This document shows, one piece after another, positions 1 through 8,311 of a stretch of 32,893 bases of DNA; the stretch's first letter is position 1, and every line of letters begins with the position of its first letter. The translations under genes and the position numbers were made by a program. The notes beneath the pieces were generated by a model that was not told the origin of the DNA, did not search any database, and was given only the letters and a program-made list of their open reading frames with translations. Origin of the DNA: Acidobacteriota bacterium (lineage in GTDB: Bacteria; Acidobacteriota; Terriglobia; Acidiferrales; UBA7541); NCBI GenBank assembly GCA_003154775.1, contig PMES01000044.1, positions 1-32,893 of the forward strand. The letters run 5' to 3'.

Positions 1-137
1 AAAATCTTACAGTCACGAACTTATGTGTTTGCAACAGGCTTCGCCCCTACCAAACCTCAGTCATATCAACTACCTTAAGCATGGTTTTTCCTTTCCGCTT
101 CATTCGCTCATTACAGTAGGAACTCCGAGGAATGGAA

Positions 138-1253
138 TTAGCTTCTCCAGTGCAATGTGACCGACCCGGTCATCGGGTGAGGCACGGGAACGCCCGTGCG
201 ACGGTCCTCGATGAGGTTCTGCTTCAGTGCGAAATACCACTTCGCCGGGCGATCCGCATCATCAATCAGCATCAACCGCGGGTTCTGCTTTAGGCCCTCG
301 GACTGCTCGATCATCGTTTCCTTATCCTGCCGCAGAAACATCTTCGCAAATGCCCGGAAAATCGAAACCGGCAGGGCCAGATTCCACGCCGCCACAAAAT
401 CAATCCGGCAAAGATCGCGCCGCCCCGGCGTCACCGTCGCGCGGCTGGAAAACCACAGCTTCCCGCTGTGAATTCCCTCGAATCGCATGTTCGGCAAGAC
501 GAAATCGATTGTCGTCGTTACCGCCTCGCCCGTCATCTTCTTCAGCAGTTGATACGGCAAGCTGTTCGTCCAAGGCGAGTGCTTGCTCATCCGGAATCCA
601 TTCGGAATCGGCTCAAACTGCTTGGACTTTTCGTGGATACTCTTCTTGCTCCGCCAAAACCACGACTGGTGTACGAACGGCCCGTGCGCCGGGTCCATTA
701 ACCCGATAATTCCATGATCAATGTGCGACGGCAGCTCGCAGTCGAGCCGCGCGATTCTGAATTTCTCGCTGAACTTCGGCAGCTCCGGCGCGGCCGGCAC
801 CTGCTCCGGCAATTGCGTTCCCGCAGCGTTCATATACACCCAAACATACCCGTCGCGCTCTTCGCACGGATAATGCCCCGCCGCGATGCACTCCACCTTC
901 AACTTGTCATGGCTCGTCAGCGACGGTATCAGCACACACTGCCCGCTGCACGCGTCGAACTCCCACCCGTGATAGCTGCACTGCAAATCCTTTCCGTCAA
1001 AGTGCCCGTAGGAGAGCGGAATCCCCCGGTGGGGACAAGCGTCGCGCATCGCAAACGCCTTTCCTTCGCTCGTCCGGCCGATCACCAACGGCACTTCCAG
1101 CAGCATCGCCGTCGCCAGATGCTTCCCATAAATCTCATCGCTGCGCATCGCCGGATACCAGAAGTCCCACAAAAACCCGGCATCGGCTTGCGGCACACCC
1201 GGTTGCATGCTCTCTGGCGTTGCGTCCAGTGCCGTTCGTGCTGCTTCATTCAT
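138..1253 (-). CDS. Rieske [2Fe-2S] aromatic-ring-hydroxylating oxygenase alpha subunit
   Basis: This is a Rieske non-heme iron oxygenase, a family that uses electrons from a separate reductase to hydroxylate or demethylate aromatic or cyclic substrates. Numbering from a GTG three codons upstream (1262), the Rieske cluster ligands are C76-x-H78 and C95-x2-H98 (CPHRG, CSYHGW). The mononuclear iron motif is D189-P-A-H192-x4-H197. At about 371 residues the length suits single-component or VanA/pheophorbide-oxygenase-like alpha subunits. I chose the ATG at 1253 because a GAGAG stretch precedes it at usable spacing; the GTG at 1262 is the alternative. No reductase, ferredoxin or beta subunit gene lies in the window, so the electron partner and the substrate are unknown. 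The family call is firm and the substrate is not. Confidence 0.88.
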   Translation of the reverse strand: MNEAARTALDATPESMQPGVPQADAGFLWDFWYPAMRSDEIYGKHLATAMLLEVPLVIGRTSEGKAFAMRDACPHRGIPLSYGHFDGKDLQCSYHGWEFDACSGQCVLIPSLTSHDKLKVECIAAGHYPCEERDGYVWVYMNAAGTQLPEQVPAAPELPKFSEKFRIARLDCELPSHIDHGIIGLMDPAHGPFVHQSWFWRSKKSIHEKSKQFEPIPNGFRMSKHSPWTNSLPYQLLKKMTGEAVTTTIDFVLPNMRFEGIHSGKLWFSSRATVTPGRRDLCRIDFVAAWNLALPVSIFRAFAKMFLRQDKETMIEQSEGLKQNPRLMLIDDADRPAKWYFALKQNLIEDRRTGVPVPHPMTGSVTLHWRS

Positions 1254-1347
1254 GCGTTCCACTCTCGTTGACTACCGCCATCCTTACCCGCATCCTAGTA
1301 CACCTCATTTCTCCCCAGCAACGCCCATCGGCGCACGTCAACCTCGA

Positions 1348-1376
1348 TTGCGCCCCTCCTCTTTCCGCGTTATTCT
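1348..1376 (+). promoter_or_regulatory. Candidate sigma70-type promoter of prfA
   Basis: TTGCGC (1348-1353) and TATTCT (1371-1376) are separated by exactly 17 nt in the 280-nt gap ahead of prfA. Transcription would begin near 1383, giving a leader of about 150 nt that includes the hairpin at 1430-1446. This is read by eye; the -35 matches the consensus only partly. Confidence 0.35.
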
Positions 1377-1429
1377 TACTGGGCAGAGTTTCCAATGTAC
1401 GCCTCTTTCTATTAGCTGCCACCCCTCTT

Positions 1430-1459
1430 GCGCCCTTTTTGGGCGCCTGCTCTTTTTGT
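1430..1459 (+). terminator. Terminator- or attenuator-like hairpin in the prfA leader
   Basis: GCGCCC (1430-1435), a TTTTT loop and GGGCGC (1441-1446) form a 6-bp all-GC hairpin, followed by CTGCTC and a run of five T. The shape is that of an intrinsic terminator, but it sits between the candidate promoter and the prfA start, and no + strand gene ends just before it. It could be an attenuator of prfA or could stop read-through from outside. On the minus strand the T-run would be missing. Confidence 0.35.
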
Positions 1460-1533
1460 TCCCGAGTCACGATTCACCCATCATCCGCCACGCTTCGTCC
1501 GTGACTCTCAATTTGTTGAAGAAAGGTTTTCAC

Positions 1534-2625
1534 ATGTCTGTACTCACTCTCAGCGAAAAACTCGATCAACTCGACGCCCGCTACCAGGAAATGACCCACG
1601 AACTCTCCACGCCCGAGATCGTCAGCGATTCCGCGCGTTTCCAGAAGCTCGCCAAGCAGCACGCCGAACTCGAAGCAGTTGTCTCCAAGCACCGCGAGTT
1701 CAAGCAAATCGAAAAGGATCTTGCTGGCGCCCACCAAATGGTCGTCGAATCCGAAGACGCCGATATGCGCCACATGGCTCAGGAGGAGGAAAAGCTGCTC
1801 ATCGCCCGCAAGGAGCAGGCCGAGCGTGAGCTCAAGCTGCTTCTCCTGCCCAAGGATCCCATTGACGACAAGAACATCATCCTCGAAATCCGCGCCGGTA
1901 CCGGCGGCGACGAAGCCGCAATTTTCGCCGGTGATCTTTTCCGCATGTATTCACGCTACGCCGAATCCCAGGGCTGGAAAGTTGAAGTCTTGGAAAGTTC
2001 CCCTTCCTCCATGGGCGGTGTTAAAGAAATCGTTGCCGCCATCCAGGGCAAAAAAGTGTACTCCAAACTAAAATACGAAAGCGGCGTTCACCGCGTGCAG
2101 CGCGTGCCAGACACGGAGACCCAGGGCCGCATTCACACCTCCGCCGCCACCGTCGCCGTCCTTCCCGAAGCCGATGATATCGACATCAAGATTGAAGCCA
2201 AGGATCTTCGCATTGACACTTTCTGTTCCTCCGGCCCCGGCGGCCAGTCTGTCAACACCACCTACTCCGCCGTGCGCATTACGCATCTTCCCAGCGGCCT
2301 CGTCGTCTCCCAGCAGGACGAAAAATCGCAAATCAAGAATCGCGCCAAGGCCATGCGCGTTCTCCGCGCGCGTCTCTACGAAATGGAACTCGATAAGCAA
2401 CAAGCCGCCATCCTCGCGGAGCGCCGCGGACAGATCAAAACCGGCGACCGTTCCGAGAAAATCCGCACTTACAACTATCCCCAAAACCGCGTCACCGATC
2501 ACCGCATCGGCCTGACCATCCACCAGCTCACTGAAGTCATGAACGGCAAAGTCGCCCCGCTCGTCGATGGCCTGGTGGGCCACTACGAAGCGGAACGCCT
2601 CAAACAGGAGCTAGCCGAGGCATAA
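1534..2625 (+). CDS. prfA: Peptide chain release factor 1
   Basis: RF1 recognises UAA and UAG in the ribosomal A site and triggers peptidyl-tRNA hydrolysis. The 363-residue protein has the class-I release factor core with the catalytic GGQ loop (GPGGQSVN). The stop-codon-reading element reads P-D-T ([17 protein letters not shown]), the P-x-T form typical of RF1 rather than the SPF of RF2. The start is the ATG at 1534, preceded by a GAAAGG ribosome site 7 nt upstream. The frame stays open further upstream but has no family resemblance there. The gene begins a + strand run; prmC, whose product methylates the GGQ glutamine, lies one gene downstream. The glutamine target is present. Confidence 0.97.
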   Translation: MSVLTLSEKLDQLDARYQEMTHELSTPEIVSDSARFQKLAKQHAELEAVVSKHREFKQIEKDLAGAHQMVVESEDADMRHMAQEEEKLLIARKEQAERELKLLLLPKDPIDDKNIILEIRAGTGGDEAAIFAGDLFRMYSRYAESQGWKVEVLESSPSSMGGVKEIVAAIQGKKVYSKLKYESGVHRVQRVPDTETQGRIHTSAATVAVLPEADDIDIKIEAKDLRIDTFCSSGPGGQSVNTTYSAVRITHLPSGLVVSQQDEKSQIKNRAKAMRVLRARLYEMELDKQQAAILAERRGQIKTGDRSEKIRTYNYPQNRVTDHRIGLTIHQLTEVMNGKVAPLVDGLVGHYEAERLKQELAEA

Positions 2626-2645
2626 TCTCTTTAGCGGAGGTTCCC

Positions 2646-3185
2646 ATGCTTTCACGTCCAGGTTCGAAGCCAGGTCCCGTTTGGATGCGCCGGATCAGTG
2701 ACTCGTTTTCCGATCCCGATCGCTCGCTCAAAATCATGATGCCCTTCTGGGCCTTCTTCATCATTTACATGATTGCCTGCATCGGCCTGACTCATTTCGT
2801 CACCGCTGTCGTTCTCTCGAAAGACTACGTCTACGAATCATCCACCCACATCGCTGGATTGCCGCTGGTCTCCTACAGCCCCGCCGCTCACGGCATCATT
2901 GCCATCGGCGGACGCGCCACCGGCGTCATCGCGCTCGGAGGCCTTGCCTTCGGTTTCATCGCCATCGGGGGCGTCACTGCCGGCGTGATTTCCATCGGTG
3001 GACTTTCCATCGGGCTTTTCGCGTTGGCCGGCGTTTCCATCGGCTGGCGCGCATTTGGCGGCTTGGCTCTCGGCCACTCCGCTCTCGGTGGCTGCGCCAT
3101 CGCCAAATATGCCTATGCGGGAAATGGTGTAGCCTACGGCACCGTGGAAGCCAGCGGCCGCCAGAAGGAACACCTGATCGGTTGA
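2646..3185 (+). CDS. Small membrane protein with glycine-rich decapeptide repeats, between prfA and prmC
   Basis: I do not recognise a named family. The 179-residue protein has an N-terminal hydrophobic segment (about residues 32-58, MMPFWAFFIIYMIACIGL) and then a striking tandem repeat. From residue 83 there are seven consecutive 10-residue units of the type G-h-I-A-I-G-G-h-A-h (such as GVIALGGLAF), plus a degenerate eighth. The repeats are hydrophobic and uncharged, so they could form membrane-embedded segments or a stacked beta structure. The start has a strong GGAGG site 5 nt upstream. It follows prfA by 20 nt, and its stop overlaps a possible TTG start of prmC (TTGA), so it is probably co-transcribed and coupled with both. 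A role in translation termination is suggested only by position. Confidence 0.8.
   Translation: MLSRPGSKPGPVWMRRISDSFSDPDRSLKIMMPFWAFFIIYMIACIGLTHFVTAVVLSKDYVYESSTHIAGLPLVSYSPAAHGIIAIGGRATGVIALGGLAFGFIAIGGVTAGVISIGGLSIGLFALAGVSIGWRAFGGLALGHSALGGCAIAKYAYAGNGVAYGTVEASGRQKEHLIG
2892..3101 (+). repeat. Seven tandem 30-bp coding units (decapeptide repeat)
   Basis: Seven 30-bp units encode residues 83-152 of the membrane protein. Each starts with a glycine codon and contains an internal Gly-Gly or Ala-Gly pair six to seven residues in. The DNA units have diverged more than the peptide pattern has, so selection appears to act on the protein repeat and the array is not a recent duplication. Confidence 0.75.
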
Positions 3186-3193
3186 GCCTTTCC

Positions 3194-4258
3194 ATGACCA
3201 GTGTCGCCACAGATCGCTCCGTGCGCTCTCTGCTCAAGCAGGGCATTGGCCAGTTGCGCGAAGCCAAGGTCCCTTCCTTCACCCTGGCCGCCGAACTTCT
3301 TCTCCTCCATGTCGCTGCCTGCGATCGCTCCTGGCTCTATGCGCATCCGGAAGAAATTCTCTCCGCCGACACCACGACTCAGTATTTCGCTTTCATTCAA
3401 CGCCGCGCCAACGGCGAGCCCACGCAGCACCTCACCGGCAAGCAGGAGTTCTGGGGTCTCGAATTCGAGGTCACACCCGACGTCCTAATCCCTCGCCCGG
3501 AAACCGAGCATCTCATCGAGGTCGCCCTTGATCGCCTCGCCCTCCGCGAACTCCGCGCCGGCCGTTCGCCTCGTCTTACCGGCAACGGCATCACTCTGGT
3601 GGATGTTGGCACCGGCTCCGGCTGCATCGCCATCGCCTTGGCCAAGGAGCTTCCCGACGCCACCATTTACGCCACGGACATCTCCCTCGCCGTTCTCAAT
3701 GTTGCCCGCCGCAACGCCTCCCGCCACGGCTTCTCCAATCGTATCCACTTCCTCGAATCAGATTTGTTGGAGAGGTTCTCGCCACTAGCCACCAGAGGTC
3801 ATTTCATCAATGGCTCCCGGGAGGGCACGGCTTCAGCCGTGCCGAAAAGCCTCGCGAATTCCGGGGTTTTAACCCCTGAGGTACATAGGCTGGTGCCTCG
3901 GAGCATTGATGAGATACGTTCTAGCCACTCGCCACTCTCTTTCGATCTCATCGTCTGCAACCCGCCCTACGTCGGCCAGCGTGACGCGGAATCTCTGCCC
4001 CAGGAAGTTCGCGACCACGAACCTTCTGCCGCTCTTTTCGCTGGTGAAGAAGGCTACGAACTCTACGGCGCTCTCATCCCCGAAGCGGCTCGCCATCTGA
4101 AACCCGGCGGCTTACTGGTCCTCGAGCTTGGCTACAACAGCCTCCCCGCCGTTCAGCCCCTCCTCGATCCTTCGCATTGGACCAACCTCGGCGTCACCAA
4201 CGACCTCGCCGGCATCCCTCGCGTCCTCGCCGCCGAGCGCTTGCCATCCCCCAACTGA
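3194..4258 (+). CDS. prmC: Release factor glutamine methyltransferase, with an in-frame inserted palindromic element
   Basis: PrmC uses S-adenosylmethionine to N5-methylate the glutamine of the release-factor GGQ loop. The protein shows the SAM-binding motif VDVGTGSGC (about residue 136) and the diagnostic NPPY motif (residues 256-259). At 354 residues it is long for the family (about 280). The excess lies mostly in about 50 residues between the acidic strand (LESDLLERF) and the strand leading to NPPY (FDLIVCNPPY). The corresponding 150 bp of DNA are palindromic and flanked by the direct repeat CTCGCCACT. Deleting one repeat plus the insert gives LLERFSPLSFDLIVCNPPY, an ordinary PrmC sequence. 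The frame is intact, so a functional protein with an extra loop is possible. The start is the ATG at 3194; a TTG at 3182 overlapping the previous stop is an alternative. Confidence 0.93.
   Translation: MTSVATDRSVRSLLKQGIGQLREAKVPSFTLAAELLLLHVAACDRSWLYAHPEEILSADTTTQYFAFIQRRANGEPTQHLTGKQEFWGLEFEVTPDVLIPRPETEHLIEVALDRLALRELRAGRSPRLTGNGITLVDVGTGSGCIAIALAKELPDATIYATDISLAVLNVARRNASRHGFSNRIHFLESDLLERFSPLATRGHFINGSREGTASAVPKSLANSGVLTPEVHRLVPRSIDEIRSSHSPLSFDLIVCNPPYVGQRDAESLPQEVRDHEPSAALFAGEEGYELYGALIPEAARHLKPGGLLVLELGYNSLPAVQPLLDPSHWTNLGVTNDLAGIPRVLAAERLPSPN
3778..3936. mobile_element. MITE/REP-like palindromic element inserted in prmC, with flanking direct repeats
   Basis: CTCGCCACT occurs at 3778-3786 and again at 3928-3936, exactly 150 bp apart. 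Between them lies a nested palindromic structure. The imperfect terminal inverted repeats are ATTTCATCAATGGCTCC (3801-3817) and the complement of 3900-3915 (ATCTCATCAATGCTCC). Inside are a perfect hairpin GGCACGGC-TTCA-GCCGTGCC (3824-3843) and GGGGT-TTTA-ACCCC (3863-3876). No transposase is encoded, so movement would need one in trans. The flanks also resemble GCCACT-type heptamer repeats, so the direct repeat may not be a classical target duplication. Confidence 0.7.
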
Positions 4259-4269
4259 CATCTGGCAGC

Positions 4270-4333
4270 CGTCTCGGCGAAAGCCGTATGATAGGGGCGG
4301 ATTCGGCGCATCTTGGCGGATATCTCCGAGACG
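4270..4333. other. Inverted repeat in the dinB upstream region
   Basis: CGTCTCGG (4270-4277) and CCGAGACG (4326-4333) are perfect inverted copies 48 nt apart in the 133-nt gap between prmC and dinB. A -10-like TATGAT (4287-4292) lies between them without a good -35. The repeat could be an operator pair or a leader helix; no recognised SOS box is visible. Confidence 0.25.
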
Positions 4334-4391
4334 CGCCATTCCATAAACGTCGCTTCCTAAGGAATCAGCTTTCCCCCCCAACGGTGAAAGC

Positions 4392-5621
4392 ATGCCGGAC
4401 CTAGCTCGCTTCCGCGCCAAACACGATCCCACCGAGGAGCGCGAACTTCCCCTCGACTCCTCCATCCTCCACGTGGACATGGACGCTTTCTTCGTTTCCG
4501 TGGAACTCCTCAACCGCCCCGACCTCCGCGGCAAACCCGTGGTCGTCGGCGGCAGGCCCGACCAGCGCGGTGTTGTCTCTGCCGCCAGCTACGAAGCCCG
4601 TAAGTTCGGCATCCATTCCGCGATGCCTTTGCGCACTGCCGCGCGTTTGTGCCCGCATGCCGTTTTCCTCGATGGCCATCACGAAAAATATTCCGAATGG
4701 AGTGATCGCGTCGCCTCCGTCCTCGCCAAGTTTTCTCCTATCGTGGAGATGGTTTCCATTGACGAGGCCTATCTCGATCTCGCGGGCACCGAGCGCCTTC
4801 ACGGCCCGCCCCTCGCCGCCGCGGACAAACTGCTCCGCTCCATCACGCAAGCCACCGCGCTTCCCTGTTCCGGCGGCCTCGCCACCACGCGTCTTGTCGC
4901 CAAAGTTGCTTCGGAACAAGCCAAGCCCCGCGGCCTCGTCTGGGTCGCGCCCGGCATGGAAGCTCGTTTTCTCGCACCGCTCCCCATCCGCAAGATTCCC
5001 GGCATCGGTGAAGTCACCGAGCGTGCTCTCCGTGCCCTCGGCATCGAAACCGTCGAACAGCTCGCTTCTCACTCCCAGGAAAAATTGGAAAAGATCTTCG
5101 GCCAGTGGGGCACCGCGCTCTATCGCAAAGCGCGCGGCGGCGACGCCTACGAATTCCTGATTGACGCCGAACCGAAGTCCATTTCGCACAATCACACCTT
5201 CGGGGAAGACACGGACAACGTGCAGGAGTTGGAATCCCTCCTCAGTCACCTCTCCCAGAAAACCTGCAAACGGCTGCGCGAAGCCGGCCTCTCTTCCCGC
5301 ACGCTCACGCTCACCATTCGCTACGCGGGTTTTGAAACCCATACCCGCTCCAAAACGCTCCAGGATCCCGTGCGCCTGGACAACGACATCTTTGCCGTCT
5401 TCCTCGATCTCTTCCGCGAGCATCGCGACGCCAAGCGCAAGGTCCGCCTCCTCGGCGTCGCTCTTTCCGGCCTCTCTCACGGCGCCGAGCAGCTCGACCT
5501 CCTCCAAGCCGATCGCCGCGAAAAACTCGAAAAACTCACCAAAGCCACCGACCGCCTCCGCGACAAGTTCGGTTTTGGTTCCGTCCAATTCGGCGGCTCT
5601 CTGCGCCGCGACGATTCCTGA
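4392..5621 (+). CDS. dinB: DNA polymerase IV (Y-family translesion polymerase)
   Basis: This error-prone Y-family polymerase extends primers past lesions. The 409-residue protein carries the catalytic carboxylates D29 and D31 (HVDMDAFF), with F34 at the steric-gate position, and D124-E125 in SIDEAYLD. A helix-hairpin-helix (KIPGIGEVTERAL) follows, then the little-finger domain. QLDLL at residues 367-371 resembles the beta-clamp-binding consensus QL(S/D)LF but lies about 40 residues from the C terminus. The start at 4392 has a weak GGTGA-type ribosome site; the first 20 residues are a variable extension ahead of the conserved core. The gene stands 133 nt after prmC. All key residues are present. 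Confidence 0.94.
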   Translation: MPDLARFRAKHDPTEERELPLDSSILHVDMDAFFVSVELLNRPDLRGKPVVVGGRPDQRGVVSAASYEARKFGIHSAMPLRTAARLCPHAVFLDGHHEKYSEWSDRVASVLAKFSPIVEMVSIDEAYLDLAGTERLHGPPLAAADKLLRSITQATALPCSGGLATTRLVAKVASEQAKPRGLVWVAPGMEARFLAPLPIRKIPGIGEVTERALRALGIETVEQLASHSQEKLEKIFGQWGTALYRKARGGDAYEFLIDAEPKSISHNHTFGEDTDNVQELESLLSHLSQKTCKRLREAGLSSRTLTLTIRYAGFETHTRSKTLQDPVRLDNDIFAVFLDLFREHRDAKRKVRLLGVALSGLSHGAEQLDLLQADRREKLEKLTKATDRLRDKFGFGSVQFGGSLRRDDS

Positions 5622-5658
5622 TTCCCCGCGCCCGGCTGCGCGCCTCTCCCCAATGTCC

Positions 5659-5664
5659 TATACT
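5659..5664 (+). promoter_or_regulatory. -10-like hexamer next to the phosphatase start (possible leaderless promoter)
   Basis: TATACT ends 8 nt before the ATG at 5673, and no Shine-Dalgarno sequence precedes that ATG. Transcription starting 7-8 nt after the hexamer would begin at or just before the start codon. No good -35 is seen. Confidence 0.4.
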
Positions 5665-5672
5665 GGGAATTC

Positions 5673-6806
5673 ATGAGCGCTCCCGCCCCCACGACCCCCG
5701 CCTCTCAGCTTCCGCGTCCCACTCCCATCGAGCGCGTCCAAAACTTCTGGCAGCGTGTCAGCGAAGGCCGCGCCGTCGAAGATCTTTGGTCCCAGTTTGC
5801 CGCCGACGCGCGCTCCACCTACGGCTTCTACGGCAAGGACGTCGAGTGGAGCGAAATCCGCAAGCTCCCCCGCTGGAAGCGGCCTTGGCCCGTTATCAGC
5901 CAGTTTTTCTGGGCGCTTCTGAACAAGCTTACCCCCGCGCGCCGCGTTCTTCTCCTCGTCGCGTTCGCCCTGCTTCTTTTTTCCAGTGAGAAATCCCACT
6001 ACGAGTTCCTCGCCGCCCTGCTTTTCCTTTTTCTGCTTGCTCTCGAGCTCGCCGACAAAGTCATCATGAAGCGCGATTTGGAGATTGCCCGCGAAATCCA
6101 ATCCTGGCTCGTGCCTTCGGAGCCGCCCGCCATTCCCGGCGCGGAAGTCGCCTTCTGGACCCGCCCGCAAAATTCCGTCGCAGGTGATTATTACGACGCC
6201 TTCTATCCCACGGCTGACGCGGCCTCCGGCGGCAAGTTGCTTCTCGTCATGGCGGACGTCGCGGGTAAAAGCGTCCCTGCCGCGCTTCTCATGGCCACCC
6301 TCCAGGCCAGCCTGCACACCCTCGCCTCCGAAGGCCTTCCCCTCACGCAACTGGCCGAGCGCCTGAATCACTACGCCTGCGCCCACAGCCTTGAAGGCCG
6401 CCGCTTCACCACCGGCGTGATTGGCGAATACGATCCTTCCACACGCCGCCTGGTCTATGTGAACGCCGGCCACAATTCCCCCGTCGTTCGCCGCACCAAC
6501 GGCGGCACGGAACGCCTCGAATCCGGCGGCCTGCCGTTCGGCATTCTCCGCGAAGCAAGCTTTGTCGCTGCTTCCGTCGAGCTGCAGCCTGGCGATACTC
6601 TCGTTCTGTTCACCGATGGCGTCGTCGAGGCCTTCAATTCCGCTGGCGAGGAGTTCACCGACGAGCGCTGGCTCCATCTCATCCGTGATCTTCCCAATCT
6701 TCCCGCCCAGGCAACTATGCAATATCTCATGCAGCAGGTAGGACTCTTCGTCGGCGCCACGCGCCAGTCCGACGACATCACTTGCCTTGTTCTTCGCTGT
6801 AAATAG
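5673..6806 (+). CDS. Membrane-anchored PP2C-type (RsbU/SpoIIE family) serine phosphatase
   Basis: These manganese-dependent phosphatases usually dephosphorylate anti-sigma-factor antagonists in partner-switching stress signalling. The 377-residue protein has a soluble N-terminal part, two hydrophobic helices (about 88-104 and 110-128), a linker with the motif RDLEIAREIQ typical of RsbU-like proteins, and the catalytic domain. Metal-site motifs are AGDYYD (170-175), MADVAGKS (193-200), VNAGHN, LFTDGVVEA and SDDIT. There is no recognisable GAF, PAS or HAMP sensor, so the signal probably acts through the membrane segment or N-terminal region. No STAS-domain or anti-sigma gene is present in the window, so its partner lies elsewhere. 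The ATG at 5673 is preceded by TATACT and lacks a ribosome site. Confidence 0.9.
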   Translation: MSAPAPTTPASQLPRPTPIERVQNFWQRVSEGRAVEDLWSQFAADARSTYGFYGKDVEWSEIRKLPRWKRPWPVISQFFWALLNKLTPARRVLLLVAFALLLFSSEKSHYEFLAALLFLFLLALELADKVIMKRDLEIAREIQSWLVPSEPPAIPGAEVAFWTRPQNSVAGDYYDAFYPTADAASGGKLLLVMADVAGKSVPAALLMATLQASLHTLASEGLPLTQLAERLNHYACAHSLEGRRFTTGVIGEYDPSTRRLVYVNAGHNSPVVRRTNGGTERLESGGLPFGILREASFVAASVELQPGDTLVLFTDGVVEAFNSAGEEFTDERWLHLIRDLPNLPAQATMQYLMQQVGLFVGATRQSDDITCLVLRCK

Positions 6807-6860
6807 CCTCTCCGTTCCTCCCTCATCTCAATTCTTGTTCGGCCTTCGCCGCACCTGGCG

Positions 6861-6866
6861 CATAAT
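6861..6866 (+). promoter_or_regulatory. -10-like hexamer next to the cca start (possible leaderless promoter)
   Basis: CATAAT (5 of 6 consensus) ends 6 nt before the GTG at 6873. No Shine-Dalgarno sequence is present. TTGTTC at 6835-6840 is 20 nt upstream, rather far for a -35. Confidence 0.4.
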
Positions 6867-6872
6867 CAGACC

Positions 6873-8210
6873 GTGAATTCCCGCGAGTTGGCAAATTCGA
6901 TCTGCGATACGCTCCGCCGCCATGGCCATGAAGCGTTGCTTGTCGGTGGCTGCGTCCGCGACCTCCTGCTCAAGCGCGAACCCGCCGACTACGATGTAAC
7001 AACTGATGCTACTCCGGAGTGCGTCTTGCACCTTTTCCCCGATAGCGTCGGAGTAGGCGCCCAATTCGGCGTTGTTCTTGTTCTTCGCGACACCGCCAAG
7101 GTCGAAGTCGCCACCTTTCGCTCCGATGTGGGCTATTCCGATGGCAGGCATCCCGATCGCGTGGTTTACTCCAAAACACCTCAGGAAGACGTCGCCCGCC
7201 GCGATTTCACCATCAACGGCCTGCTGATGCGCCACGATACCGGGGAGGTCCTCGACTACGTCGGCGGCCAGGAGGATCTTCACGCTCGGCTCGTCCGCGC
7301 CATCGGCGATCCCGAACGCCGCTTCACCGAGGATAAATTGCGCATGCTTCGCGCGATTCGCTTTGCCGCGCGTTTCGGCTACGCCATCGAGCCCGCCACC
7401 TTCGCCGCCATTCAGGGACACGCTCCGGAAATTCACGTCGTTTCTCCCGAGCGCGTCCGCGAAGAATTGACCAAGCTCCTCACCGAAGGCGCCGCGCGCC
7501 GTGGCTTTGAATTGCTAAACGATTCCGGCCTGCTCCAGCAACTCCTGCCTGAAATCTCCGCCATGAAAGGTGTCCCGCAGCCCCCCGAGTTTCATCCCGA
7601 GGGCGACGTTTGGATTCATACCCGCCTGATGCTCGAAGGCTTGCCTGCCGGAGTCTCCCCCTCACTCGCTTGGGGCGTTCTCCTCCACGATGTCGGCAAG
7701 CCACCCACGTTTCGCCCGGCATCCGCCACTGGGGACCGCATCCGTTTCGACGGCCACGCGGAAGTCGGCGTGAAGATGGCCACCGCAATCTGCCACCGCT
7801 TGCGCTTTCCCAATGACGATACCCTGCAGATTCTCGCTCTCGTCGCAAACCACATGAAATTCAAGGATGTCGGCCAGATGCGCAAATCCACTCTCAAGCG
7901 CTTCGTCCGGCTACCCGCTTTTCCCGAACACTTGGAGTTACACCGTCTCGATTGCTTGTCCAGCCACGGTCGCCTCGAAGCCTACCAGGCACTTAAACAC
8001 TTCCTCGCCGAAACCCCCGCCGAGCAAGTTAGCCCGCCTCGCCTATTGACCGGCGTCGATTTGCAGGATATGGGTTATGTACCCGGGCCCCACTTCCAAA
8101 GAATGTTGACCGCCTTGGAGGACGCCCAACTCGAAGGCCAGTTGCAGACCAAGGATCAGGCAATCCTTTTCATCAGAAAGAACTATCCCCGGCCGGGAAA
8201 TGGCCGATAA
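6873..8210 (+). CDS. cca: CCA-adding tRNA nucleotidyltransferase with HD domain
   Basis: This class-II tRNA nucleotidyltransferase family member builds or repairs the 3' CCA end of tRNA. The nucleotidyltransferase core has VGGCVRD (24-30) and the metal-binding pair D39-x-D41 (DYDVTTDA). The motif EDKLRMLRAIRFAARFGY and the RNA-binding head follow. An HD phosphohydrolase motif is at H272-D273 (LLHDVGKP). At 445 residues with an HD domain it resembles bacterial CCA or A-adding enzymes; which of the two cannot be told from motifs alone. The GTG start at 6873 is the first in-frame start before the conserved core and has no ribosome site. The 66-nt gap from the phosphatase holds a -10-like CATAAT. 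Confidence 0.9.
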   Translation: MNSRELANSICDTLRRHGHEALLVGGCVRDLLLKREPADYDVTTDATPECVLHLFPDSVGVGAQFGVVLVLRDTAKVEVATFRSDVGYSDGRHPDRVVYSKTPQEDVARRDFTINGLLMRHDTGEVLDYVGGQEDLHARLVRAIGDPERRFTEDKLRMLRAIRFAARFGYAIEPATFAAIQGHAPEIHVVSPERVREELTKLLTEGAARRGFELLNDSGLLQQLLPEISAMKGVPQPPEFHPEGDVWIHTRLMLEGLPAGVSPSLAWGVLLHDVGKPPTFRPASATGDRIRFDGHAEVGVKMATAICHRLRFPNDDTLQILALVANHMKFKDVGQMRKSTLKRFVRLPAFPEHLELHRLDCLSSHGRLEAYQALKHFLAETPAEQVSPPRLLTGVDLQDMGYVPGPHFQRMLTALEDAQLEGQLQTKDQAILFIRKNYPRPGNGR

Positions 8211-8282
8211 AGACAAGTGGGGCCGACATGGCTTTGCAAGCAGTGGAATAAAATATTTATTTTCAATGAAATAGACATGGAT

Positions 8283-8311
8283 TTGATTTTGGCTTAAAGA
8301 TAGATTAATAT
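8283..8311 (+). promoter_or_regulatory. Candidate sigma70-type promoter of lon
   Basis: TTGATT (8283-8288) and TAATAT (8306-8311) are separated by 17 nt in the only clearly AT-rich stretch of the region (8240-8335). Transcription would start near 8318, leaving a leader of about 114 nt before lon. No CIRCE element or clear heat-shock-sigma consensus was seen. Confidence 0.45.

Noticed and set aside
1268-1301. TTGACT and TAGTAC as a prfA promoter
   Set aside because: The spacer is 22 nt, too long; TTGCGC-N17-TATTCT at 1348-1376 is better placed.
1207-1533. N-terminal extension of prfA to an upstream start
   Set aside because: The extension has no RF1 similarity, crosses the hairpin at 1430-1446, and the ATG at 1534 has a good ribosome site.
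2892-3101. 30-bp tandem units considered as a CRISPR-like or minisatellite array
   Set aside because: The units are contiguous with no spacers, diverged at DNA level and conserved as peptide, so this is a protein repeat.
4401-5588. 395-codon open frame opposite dinB
   Set aside because: It is a complementary-strand artefact of the C-ending codon bias; dinB carries all polymerase motifs.
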